The notes beneath the pieces were generated by a model. That model made no database searches, was not told where the DNA came from, and saw only the letters and a program-made list of their open reading frames with translations. Position numbers and translations under genes: made by a program. A DNA stretch of 14,769 nt from Larix sibirica (Eukaryota > Streptophyta > Pinopsida > Pinales > Pinaceae): positions 8,232 to 23,000 of the forward strand of contig NWUY0300009106.1 in assembly GCA_004151065.3 (NCBI GenBank), given 5' to 3'. Below are positions 1-7,304 of this stretch, one piece after another (positions within the stretch are counted from its first letter, which is position 1; each line of letters opens with the position of its first letter).

Positions 1-933
1 GTTGATTTTCTGTAGGCATATATTATTCTAGTTGGCACCATAATTTTCAACATTGGAGGAAGGGGATCCCATGTGAGCTTCTCTACCATAGATCTGGCGA
101 ATGAGGTAAACATGTACCATTCACGGCATACCCCTTTTCTGTAGACCCAGATGAGAGTGAATTCCTACATAGTTGAAGTAGGCACCCAAGCAGGCTAGTT
201 CAAAAGGGGCTAGCTTGGAAAATGACTACCCCTTCCAAACACCATATACAATCGATATCCAACCTGGTTATGGGTGATCCCATGAGTGTCGTCAGCAAGG
301 ATAGAACTTGAGGTTGCTTCTGGTGGATTCTCCATTTTTCAGTTATCCCACGAGCTCATGCCCCATAATGTTCCAATTTGACATTAGGAGGTTTTAATTT
401 ACTTTGTTTTTTGTGGATGTGTGTATCCAAGACCTGACATAGAGGAAATAGGTCAGGATAAATACATTGGGATTTTATTGTACTGCTTGGAATTGATGAT
501 TTTATGCGTGTTTAATGGAGAATTTATGTCTTTAGCATCCTTATTTGTCATTCCTATGTTTAGTGCTTCCCCAAATTTGGTGAAGTTGCATATATTGGAG
601 CACATGAGATAAATCATATCTGAGAAATGTATAAAATTAAAACCTTGAAGGGTATCACTAAGGTAATGAATTGATCAACTATGCACAAGATCATAAACGG
701 TATACCTGTTCAAATTTGTAGATAACTTTGAAACTATAGTATTTATTTACATCCCGTGAACCACTTAAGAGTTAATATTAGTAGACTAAACAAGGAGCAC
801 AAAGAAGTTGTTTAAATGAATTTGACATGAAATTTCACTTGATTTATTGGTTTGAGAAGTTTAAGAGTATTTTCTCGTTCTTTCTTATCAAAATTTTCAA
901 CTGAAAGTTTACTCAACACTATTTTATTTGTAG
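1..933. other. No recognised gene; 3' part probably COI1-like intron
   Basis: I recognise no gene in this stretch. The first 420 bases have more balanced composition, with short open frames broken by stops. A GTG-initiated frame at 421-612 (63 codons) has no motif I know. The last part, from about 840, reads like the 3' end of a plant intron: it is T-rich, has a branch-point-like CTCAAC near 912, and ends in TTTATTTGTAG at 933, directly before the COI1-like exon. I found no sign of COI1 exon 1 (the F-box and first LRRs) here, so that exon is missing or lies outside the window. Confidence 0.5.
921..933 (+). other. Splice acceptor of COI1-like exon
   Basis: A T-rich tract ending TTTGTAG precedes the point where COI1-like coding similarity begins, and a CTCAAC branch-point-like motif lies about 20 bases upstream. 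The exon begins with one base completing a split codon (phase 2) and then reads SLKTL. That is where I expect the first COI1 intron to fall. Intron retention argues that this copy did not arise from reverse-transcribed mRNA. Confidence 0.6.
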
Positions 934-1558
934 ATCTCTTAAGACCTTAATGATGGACAAGAGTCTCATTGAAGAGAGAAGCAGGGACTGGCTACATGAG
1001 ATCGCTCTTAACAATTCTTCTTTGGAAGTGTTGAACTTCTACATGATGACATTAGAAATGACCAACACTAGTGATCATGAGATAATAGTAACAAAATGCC
1101 CCTCACTAACATATTTAAAGGTTGGTGATTGTGATATACTGAATCTGAGAGGTGTCCTGAAAAAGGCCACTGCATTGGAGGAGTTTTGTGGTGGGACATT
1201 CAACAACAGTGAAGAGCATGTGGCTAAATCCAATATGCCCCAATTGATTAAATTTCCTCAAAAGTTGACATCATTGCTAGGAATAAACAACATGATGGAG
1301 CCTGAGATGCCTGTTATATTCCCAAGGTCTTCTGCCCTTAAGAGATTGGATCTTCAATATACAGTTTTGAGCACAGAACATCACTATCATTTGTTTGAAC
1401 TACTTAGTCAAGGGGGTGGGCCAAAATATCTTCTGAGCATAAGTGTGAAAGATACACATATTTTGAAATCTATATGTAATTTACTATTATCATACTCTTT
1501 GGAAATTTGGGATTTTATCTTTTATGCACATGGAAAAGATACGAAGGTTAAAAAGTAA
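934..1558 (+). pseudogene. COI1-like jasmonate receptor (F-box/LRR) exon fragment
   Basis: COI1 is the LRR F-box subunit of the SCF E3 ligase that binds jasmonoyl-isoleucine and JAZ repressors in the plant nucleus. The open frame enters from the acceptor AG at 932-933 (codons from 935, reading SLKTLMMD), so ATG950 is probably not the native start. Readable matches to remembered Arabidopsis COI1 from about residue 166 include WLHEIA, SLEVLNFYM, LKVGD, LEEFCGG, EMPVIFP and LDLQY. Similarity stops near residue 316 and seems to resume near 378-419 (YLLSISVKDT, then LEIWDF). This implies loss of about 60 residues, including the positions of hormone-contacting Arg326 and Arg348. The F-box, first LRRs and C-terminal LRRs are absent. 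The stop TAA lies inside a donor-like GTAAGG at 1555-1560, so the frame may once have continued by splicing. The other TIR1/AFB-family F-box proteins fit less well. COI1 family is fairly certain; non-function is inferred. Confidence 0.8.
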
Positions 1559-1620
1559 GGTTGCTATGTGTAAGTTAAGTAATTTGGTTAAATTGGTTAA
1601 GTATCCAAATCTGTTTTGAA

Positions 1621-1795
1621 ATGGTTGGCGACAATGTAGCTAATGAGGATGAGACGAGAGAGGTAGAGGTAGAGGAAGAGGTAGAGAAAGTTGTAGCAGA
1701 GGAAGAAGATACATGAGCTCAGGTTGCACCCATTGTTAAAGTAGAGAAGGTTTCGGTCACGACTGAAGAGGGGGAGGAGGAGTTTTGATTGATAT
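1621..1795 (+). pseudogene. RanBP1 pseudogene, exon 1 (acidic N-terminus)
   Basis: RanBP1 binds Ran-GTP in the cytoplasm and nucleus and helps RanGAP release cargo complexes. From ATG1621 the frame is Glu/Val-rich and acidic (MVGDNVANEDE, then repeated EVE). It then reads AQVAPIVKVEKVSVTT, which I recognise as the conserved plant RanBP1 segment just before the Ran-binding domain. An in-frame TGA at 1714-1716 replaces the Gly expected after EEDT. In the GAG-repeat tract (about 1774-1782) one base has been lost, so the expected VLID continues in the next frame (1782-1793). The exon then ends at a canonical donor GTAAGC (GT at 1796). Reading it with the exon at 3921 gives the correct split codon and KAKLYQFDKDG. 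The minus-strand open frame over 1597-1803 is only the antisense shadow. Only 62 bases separate it from the COI1-like stop. Confidence 0.85.
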
Positions 1796-2019
1796 GTAAG
1801 CAACTATTAACCAATACATTGCATTTTTTGGTTTCCTTTTTTTTTTTCTTCTTCTGTACTTTGTAGTGTTAGCTTAGTTGGACGATCTGATAACTAATGC
1901 TTCAAACCAATATTGTTCTATCGAGATTTGGTTGAATGCAATGTTTTAATAGTAGGGTAAGTTCGAAGTGCATTTGGGTTGAGGTGGATTCTAATTGATG
2001 CCATGTTTCCACATAACCA

Positions 2020-2200
2020 TAGGTTCAAATATTCCTAGATGGATGTAGTTAGTTTGGGGTTCAAACTTTGTTTTTATAGTGCTTCGTGCCTTACATCCAT
2101 TTCAGTGTAGTTGGATTTTGCTATAATCTGTGGGGTTCAAATCCATCTAGGTGTAGTTTGGTTGGGCTTGAGGCTACTTTTACAATACTATAGGTTTAAA
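2020..2200. repeat. Decayed GGTTCAAA-containing repeats
   Basis: Four related starts occur near 2022, 2057, 2131 and 2190: AGGTTCAAAT, GGGTTCAAAC, GGGTTCAAAT and AGGTTTAAAC. Two of them are followed by CTAGRTGGATGTAGTT or CATCTAGGTGTAGTT type sequence. Unit length varies, so this is either an old decayed tandem repeat or repeated fragments of one mobile element. It is not a tRNA, because no acceptor or anticodon arms pair around the T-loop-like box. Confidence 0.35.
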
Positions 2201-2224
2201 CTCCAATATCAATACTTACCAGCA

Positions 2225-2281
2225 TAGATCCATCTTAAACCCGAATCTATCAAGCACCGAGAGGGATCCAATTTCTTGAGG
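2225..2281 (+). repeat. 57-bp perfect direct repeat, copy 1
   Basis: It begins TAGATCCATCTTAAACCC and ends CCAATTTCTTGAGG. It is identical over 57 bases to 3408-3464. Its right edge runs straight into the ambiguous NN at 2282-2283 and then a T9G11 homopolymer, so the junction may be an assembly artefact. The flanks differ between the two copies. Confidence 0.9.
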
Positions 2282-2303
2282 NNTTTTTTTTTGGGGGGGG
2301 GGG
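2282..2303. other. Unresolved bases and T/G homopolymer
   Basis: Two N characters are followed by nine T and then eleven G. Long G homopolymers are unusual in AT-rich plant DNA. Next to N they suggest a low-quality sequence end or a gap joined by scaffolding. Copy 2 of the 57-bp repeat is also followed, after GAGGACCTATAA, by a T run, which hints that the NN site is a damaged version of the same flank. Confidence 0.7.
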
Positions 2304-3407
2304 ATTATGTTTGTCTGTTTTGCTATTTATGTATCTGGTGATTTAGGTGTTATTGATAGTTTATTTTTTGGACTAATCAAATGAACAATGAATATACTTT
2401 TTGATCCTGCTGAATAACAAAAATATAGTGTTTTTCTTCTTGAAAAAAAGGTAACCACAATGAATATTCAACTAAAGGATATCATCCACATGTATCTCTC
2501 TTACTTTTAGAATTCAAGTAATTGAGAATGTCCAATTGCTCATGCTTGGAACACTTTCAATCCCAAATATTGTCATGTAAAAATAATCCAGCAAACAACT
2601 TAGATATAGATATTCATGAGCATGAGACAAAGTAAAATCGAGCCAAATAATTTGTTTGTGAGTACTTGACCTTAATTATAAAGCATGCACACCACTGAGG
2701 AAAGAGAGACGAGGTTGATTTATTTATTGTTTAATTGGACTTTCTTTCACTGTCTACAATCAAAGAACCCAACACATGGGAAAGGGAAAAGGTGTACATA
2801 TTGCTCAGTAGCCAACACACTCAACCAGCTCATATAGCCTCAGTACGGATTGTGTACGGCCTCTATTGACTCCCACAGCCACAATCAACGTTTGAGTGTT
2901 TTTTAATGCTAGTCTACAGGAACGTACGACCTCTATAGCTTCTTGATGTTGCGTGCAAATTGCCTTAAGTTCTCAACAGTTCCCATGGATGAAAAATTCA
3001 AGAAGAATGAGATAGACATGGATCTCAAATTTGGAAAGGGATGGATGAAGAGGATCTTAGAGTTGTTCGCATTCACCAATTGATAAAGGAAAAAGGTTTT
3101 CTGAATCAAGATAACTTGCATAAAATTGGCCATGTTAATCAACTATCACCGTTAACATACTCAAAACAACATATTAAATCAAATAAGAGTCGAATTTCAC
3201 ATACATAAATTATTCAATGAGAGAAAAATCCATACACAAAGACATCATATTTACCTTGGAAACCCAAATGGAAAATCCAACTTCAAATAGTTGCTTAGTC
3301 TCTATTTCCACAATCTCTAGATATAATACATCTCATAGCTCTAAGGCCATCAAACAATTTACACAGTCATGCTCTTATGTATCATCACCTCTTAGCTAAA
3401 ACCAACG
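2282..3407. other. 1.1-kb segment between the 57-bp repeats; no recognised gene
   Basis: This segment sits inside the RanBP1 intron between the two identical repeats. Most of it is AT-rich and unrecognised. Around 2911-3142 both strands stay open: the plus strand from 2911 to the stop near 3085 (56 codons, lysine-rich, MDEKFKKNEIDMD then KFGKGWMKRIL) and the minus strand over 2933-3142 (69 codons). The plus frame has a more protein-like charge pattern, but I do not recognise either product. GTACGRCCTCTAT occurs twice, near 2855 and 2925. Confidence 0.4.
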
Positions 3408-3464
3408 TAGATCCATCTTAAACCCGAATCTATCAAGCACCGAGAGGGATCCAATTTCTTGAGG
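3408..3464 (+). repeat. 57-bp perfect direct repeat, copy 2
   Basis: It is identical to 2225-2281 in the same orientation, 1,183 bases downstream. The right flank ACCTATAATTTTTTTT is not followed by the G run seen after copy 1. Both copies are preceded by loosely similar CCARCRTAG, so the homology may extend a few bases to the left. Confidence 0.9.
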
Positions 3465-3920
3465 ACCTATAATTTTTTTTTAACTTAATCTTTTTACACA
3501 TCCAAAAAAATTACAATTACCGACATGGATTTTTTAAATTACTTTTCATTTGGTTTCTATATTTTTGTTTTATGAGCAGACATGAATTTTTTAGTTACTT
3601 TTTATTTTTTGTAACGTAACACTACATTACGAGACAACATCGATCTCCCTCATACTGGGCTGTAGAGTAGCTCGCTCCTTTTGGTGCAAGAAGGTGTTAA
3701 ATGCTTCATACTATCCGAGTCTTTAAATTCTATATTTTTTGGATTGCTTTGTTCTTTGAATTTACTTCCTTTCTTGTAATGCTTTTGAAATTTGTAAACT
3801 GACATTTCATATGTTGTTTTTCTTTTCTATGAGGATTTGCAACTATCATTGTTAATATGTAGATGATCTCAAAGACCTAATTCTTCTGACTTGTGTTTTA
3901 TTTTTCTTTTTTAATTTTAG
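3465..3920. other. AT-rich end of RanBP1 intron; nothing further seen
   Basis: This is T-rich intronic DNA with several poly-T runs and no open frame I can assign. It ends in the polypyrimidine tract and acceptor of exon 2. A CAAAGACCTAA motif at 3871 recurs at 4442 and may be part of the diverged duplication described for 4170-4610. Confidence 0.4.
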
Positions 3921-4077
3921 GAAGGCCAAGTTGTATCAGTTTGATAAGGATGGGAATCAATGGAAAGAGTGAGGAGTTGGAACGGTAAAACTGTTGAAGC
4001 ACAAGTAGACTAGGAAGGCCATATTAGTCATGAGGCAGGCCAAGACCTTGAAAATATGCGCCAATCATTTTGGATTG
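3921..4077 (+). pseudogene. RanBP1 pseudogene, exon 2 (Ran-binding domain, first part)
   Basis: After the split codon the frame reads KAKLYQFDKDGNQWKE, then GVGTVKLLKHK, then LVMRQAKTLKICANHF. This is the unmistakable first half of the Ran-binding domain: a PH-like fold whose KLYRFD, QWKERG and VMR elements are conserved in RanBP1. A TGA at 3970-3972 replaces the conserved Arg of QWKERG (CGA to TGA, consistent with methyl-CpG deamination). A TAG at 4006-4008 replaces the Gln expected after KHK (CAG to TAG). Similarity fades after about 4077, and no obvious donor follows. I looked downstream for the remaining half (the SCVWHA, DFADGE and ELFCIRF elements) and did not find it, so the copy is truncated or its next exon lies outside the window. 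Confidence 0.88.
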
Positions 4078-4169
4078 GAAACTCAAAATACTATAGGTTT
4101 TGATTCAATGGTTATTGAATAGAATTTCTCATTCCTTGTGTAGTTTTTACTTGGTTTAAGACAACAAAG

Positions 4170-4290
4170 GTATCAATAACCTATGGAGCATAACTCCCTT
4201 CTCTTTTATCATGTCCTTAGATAAGCAGTTTTTACTTTGATAATCTAGTCGATTTACATAGAAGGATGAAGCTGTGATGGAGACACTTCA
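4170..4290 (+). repeat. Diverged duplication, copy A
   Basis: Starting at GAGCATA (4186), this segment aligns base by base, with mismatches, to the segment starting at GAGCATA (4507). Shared words include TTATCATG/TCATCATG, TTTTTACT, CTAGTSGATTTA and GAAGGAT. The distance from GAGCA to GAAGG is 75 bases in A and 74 in B, so the two are collinear. I judge them clearly homologous by eye but old. Confidence 0.6.
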
Positions 4291-4485
4291 ATGAGGTTTC
4301 TCCTTTTATGTTTTTAATGCAAAAATCTTCCGTTTGAAATTTATTTCACTCCACGCTAGAAGATATATCTTCCTTTGAAACGAGATGATGTGCTATGTGT
4401 GCAAATGAAATCCCATAAACCAATGTACCAATTTGATTATCCAAAGACCTAACGAATATATTCTCACTGTGTATTTTAGGATATC

Positions 4486-4610
4486 CCTATTGATTAATCA
4501 CCTTCAGAGCATAGTTTCTTTCTTTTTCATCATGCCCCTAAATCTAAATTTTTTTACTCATAAACTAGTGGATTTATGAAGAAGGATACAGTTAGGCGGA
4601 CTCATTTAGG
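4486..4610 (+). repeat. Diverged duplication, copy B
   Basis: This is the second copy of the segment at 4170-4290, offset by about 320 bases in the same orientation. It reads GAGCATAGTTTCTTTCTTTT and later CTAGTGGATTTATGAAGAAG. The offset suggests an old tandem duplication of about 320 bp, or two copies of one dispersed element. Confidence 0.6.
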
Positions 4611-4703
4611 GTAGAACTCAAATTTGTTTTAATTAGATTCTTTTATGTCATTTCAATACTGTGCATGGAGATCTATTGTAAAATTTCGATATATACTTTT
4701 AGG

Positions 4704-4767
4704 GTAATCAAACCAGAGCCATCTGAAACTTATCCCATCGGTTAATCAAACCAGAGTCATCCGAAAC
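4704..4767 (+). repeat. Short tandem pair (GTTAATCAAACCAGAG type)
   Basis: Two copies lie 37 bases apart, at 4704-4729 and 4741-4767. Both read G(T)TAATCAAACCAGAG, then YCATCYGAAAC, differing at about three positions. The spacer is short and unrelated. No function is suggested. Confidence 0.75.
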
Positions 4768-5050
4768 CAAGGACAACACGGTCTCAACCTTGTAGGGTTA
4801 GGGAAAATGCATAGGAAACCCAAAATCCTACTAGTCTCCAACCAAATAGGATAGGTTTCAGAGTATTTTGGCGATGGAGTATCCCCATAAAAACTAAATC
4901 CATTTCCATATCCATCCCTACAAAAACAGAACTAGGTTGATGAATAGAAGGAAGATAAAATATACCTTCTATAATAACTATTGGGAAAGGAGAAAGATAG
5001 TACTAATGGCCTTACCGAAGAAATTGAGCCCTTTTTAGTTGAATGTATCT

Positions 5051-5276
5051 TAGTTGAAGGTGGTCTCCGCTATGGGAACGCCTAAATCCTTTGGAATACT
5101 GCCTCCAGCTGGTGCACTGGTCTCCTGATGTGGTAGGGCACATCAAACCCCTGGGACATTTACTCCAGTTGCACAGGTCTCTTGATTTGGTAGGGAACAT
5201 CAAAACCCTGAGTTGTCTACTCCAGTTGCACTGGTCTCCTGATGTGGTAGGGCACGTCAAACCCTTGGGTTGTCTG
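5051..5276. repeat. 57-bp (19-codon) minisatellite, about 3.9 copies
   Basis: Units start with CTCCAGTTGCACTGGTCTCC at 5103 (60 bp, with an extra TGG-like triplet), 5163 (57 bp) and 5220 (57 bp). A more diverged unit precedes them from about 5051 (AGTTGAAGGTGGTCTCCG). The array is GC-richer than its surroundings. Because 57 is a multiple of three, both strands stay open. The plus frame (5091-5288) repeats a 19-residue LLQLHWSPDVVGHVKPLGC-type unit. The minus frame (5284-5012) repeats GLTCPTTSGDQCNWSRQ-type units with paired Cys. I recognise neither protein, and there is no start context or splice signal to choose between them. It may be a fragment of a repetitive coding exon or a plain minisatellite. 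Confidence 0.8.
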
Positions 5277-5314
5277 CTCCTCAACTGATCTAGTGGATCT
5301 GCTGCTCTGGATGC

Positions 5315-5326
5315 TCGACTAGTCGA
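5315..5326. other. 12-bp perfect palindrome TCGACTAGTCGA
   Basis: This is a perfect inverted repeat just downstream of the minisatellite, within the CpG-containing stretch GCTCGACTAGTCGACC. In AT-rich methylated plant DNA three retained CpG sites close together are a little unusual. No known site is implied. Confidence 0.5.
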
Positions 5327-5426
5327 CCTACACGGGCAGATATGTAATTTTGATTTATGTTGTTTTCTTTTTGGTTTGTATGTTTGTATGTTTTATACTT
5401 ATATTTTTAATTGTAAATTAATTAAT

Positions 5427-5570
5427 TATGTTAGCATTAGCATTAACATTAGCATTATATTAAATTTAATATTAGATTAACATTAGCATTAGATTAACAT
5501 TAAAATTAACATTAACATTAGATTAAATTTAGAATTAAGATTAGGTAAACTTTAACATTAACATTAGATA
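5427..5570. repeat. Imperfect ATTARC hexamer array
   Basis: The stretch is built from ATTAGC, ATTAAC and ATTAGATTA-like words, repeated many times with slippage errors and diverged interruptions. It is not the plant telomere repeat (TTTAGGG). This looks like a simple-sequence array that has decayed by point mutation. Confidence 0.8.
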
Positions 5571-6250
5571 CCCACTTAGGCCATCATTCCAACCCTCAAA
5601 ACCCCAATTTCATTAAAGGAGGTCCAAATACGTTTCCAACACCAAAGGAAATGCCTAGGTGAGTATGAGTGAAATACATAATGATTCCTCATGTTAAAGC
5701 AAAAAATGATAAAACTCATACCTTAATGAGGTATAAGTGTACAAAGTAGTTATGGGAACAATGTCATAATTTTAGTAGAGTAACAATCTCAATTGATCAT
5801 GATATAAACTTCCATCTTTGAACAATGGGAAAAATGTCCATGATAGTATCCATTGCTATAGATTATTTGGGTTATTTCCCTTATCTTCATCATTTGGTCC
5901 CTTTGGAAAACTACATATAGAAGAATTTTTAAAGGTGAAACAATGGGCCATAAGTATGTCTAAAATAACATTAAAATAAATATCAAGGAAGTCCTAATGT
6001 GTACCTACCATCCTCATGTCTACAATGAAGAGGCAAACATAATCATGAATTCCCTAGGCATTAATTCATTNGGAGGAATAAACATCTCCGGATATACAAT
6101 AAGATCTTCACGGAGGAATGAAACATCTCCGGAATAATAAGGTACAAATATAATATTCTTAGAAGTTACAATATTTCAATAGATGAAGGAGTTCAACACC
6201 CAACCCTTGACTAATCAGGAGGGAAAGTGATCAAAGACCAAAAGAAAGGC
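5571..6250. other. Non-coding AT-rich stretch; no gene seen
   Basis: There is no convincing open frame on either strand. One ambiguous base lies at 6071. Just after it are two related 25-bp segments described separately. Otherwise nothing is recognisable. Confidence 0.4.
6072..6137 (+). repeat. Pair of 25-bp repeats with inverted GGAG/CTCC ends
   Basis: GGAGGAATAAACATCTCCGG (6072) and GGAGGAATGAAACATCTCCG (6112) lie 40 bases apart and differ by one inserted base and a few changes. Each unit contains CGGAG or GGAG and CTCCG or CTCC as inverted ends around a loop of about 10-11 bases, so each could form a small hairpin. The first abuts the ambiguous base at 6071. Confidence 0.7.
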
Positions 6251-6259
6251 ACATAGAAT

Positions 6260-7119
6260 TTAAGCTCCTCCGGGGGAATTGGAATTCTTGACATATTGAT
6301 GATGCCATGACGAGACAATGGGAGCATCCAAATAGATGTCAGGATTCCCACCCACAACAAAAACATTGTTCATTAAAATACTAGGGGGGAGGCCTAATGC
6401 GAAGCATGAAGGCATAATGAATTTTGGTGGAAACGTTGGTTGACAGGACAAGTCCAGTACTTGGAATATTTGAGTAATTTCAGTCCTCTCCATGATATCC
6501 TACCGGAAGATACCATCATGATAGGTATTGGAAGGTCGACCCATAGCCTGAATTGGACTAACAGAGTAGGAAACATTTGTGCATTATGAGCAAGAGAAAG
6601 GTGTTTATGAGAGGAAGAGGAATTGAGTAGGTAGGCTCATGACACATGAATTAATAATGGGAGGAGGGCAGGGATTCCAAACTAGGGGTGGCATTTGATC
6701 AAACCTTGACAGGGGAAAATGGCGGATAACGAGTGGAACGAAGAGGAGGATTGTTGTGTTTCACACAACCTTTAGAGAGTAGAGGAAAGCCACCGACTTA
6801 AAGTGAAAGGTGCATAACCTCTAGTATTACCTTAGGACAACTGAGAGGAGAATGGAGAAGTGGCAAATAGAGGAGGAACAAGTATGCCCGGTGGAATGGG
6901 GAGATTTCACCTATCAACTCGCAGTCATGGGAGTTGATCTAGACTAGTCAAGAGCAAGGAACGAGATTTTGGAGGCTCGTTTGAACTAATTGGAAGCGGC
7001 CCTGATAGTCCTGCAAAAGAAAACCACCGATAAAATGATTGGGGAAGCGCCCTCCTCTTGTCAACAAGAAATGAAAAATGAGAACCATGTCCCATGGGGA
7101 GATTTCTAATGATTATCAA
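6260..7119 (-). other. Unrecognised minus-strand open segments, possible decayed transposon gag
   Basis: The plus strand here is purine-rich (GGAGG, GAGGAAG), so the minus strand reads Pro/Ser-rich. Open pieces are 7119-6925 (64 codons, containing SFAGLSGPLPISSNEPPKSRS), 6576-6394 and 6493-6260 (77 codons). They lie in different frames with stops between, as expected of a decayed gene. The Pro/Ser-rich SFAGL...PP pattern resembles N-terminal ORF1 regions of plant LINEs, but I see no DUF4283 or zinc knuckle following it. I cannot assign a function, and it may be non-coding. Confidence 0.25.
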
Positions 7120-7304
7120 TGCATTGTAAATATGCTTTTTCGTTATTGTATATCCATATTGGTAAAAGTCTTAGGAATGATCAAGGACGTTCAATTTTGC
7201 AGTTTTGGTATGTAGAATTTGGCCAAGACCTTGGTTTACTGCCCTGGACCTATTTTGAAAATTTGGACAATGTTTTATTAAGGGATTTTCCCCTTATTTT
7301 TTAA

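Larger units (their letters stand above)
1796..3920 (+). other. RanBP1 pseudogene intron 1 with inserted repeats
   Basis: The boundaries are a GTAAGC donor at 1796 and a strong acceptor TTTTTTAATTTTAG ending at 3920, with a CTGAC branch-like motif at 3886-3890. At about 2.1 kb it holds a decayed repeated GGTTCAAA-type segment (2020-2200), two copies of a perfect 57-bp repeat, an NN assembly gap followed by T9G11, and a piece open in both directions near 2911-3142. The rest is AT-rich without recognisable content. Intact splice signals around mutated exons mean this is an unprocessed pseudogene. Confidence 0.75.
4078..5050. other. Non-coding, no gene recognised; diverged duplications
   Basis: No open frame is worth calling. 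The stretch contains a diverged duplication with 320-bp spacing (4170-4290 and 4486-4610) and a short direct repeat pair (4704-4729 and 4741-4767). The part from about 4770 to 5000 is less AT-rich, with pyrimidine-rich words (ATCCATTTCCATATCCATCCC), and could be a transposon fragment, but I cannot assign it. Confidence 0.4.

Noticed and set aside
130-310. Possible copia-like piece (SISNLVMGDPMSVVSKDRT)
   Set aside because: It weakly recalls the linker before copia reverse transcriptase, but nothing like the following RT start is present and stops surround it.
421-612. GTG-initiated plus-strand frame of 63 codons
   Set aside because: It has no recognisable motif, a non-standard start and hydrophobic AT-driven composition. 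LRR-like words (PNLVKLHIL) at its end are too short to call a COI1 exon.
1597-1803. Minus-strand open frame of 68 codons
   Set aside because: It is the antisense of RanBP1 exon 1; the purine-rich GAG/GTA codons on the plus strand explain the open minus frame.
2121-2141. GGTTCAAATCC box resembling a tRNA T-loop
   Set aside because: No matching acceptor, D or anticodon arms can be paired around it, and similar GGTTCAAA words recur several times nearby as part of a decayed repeat.
7119-7304. Plus-strand frame of 61 codons
   Set aside because: It has no motif, lies in AT-rich DNA, and a frame of this length is expected by chance.
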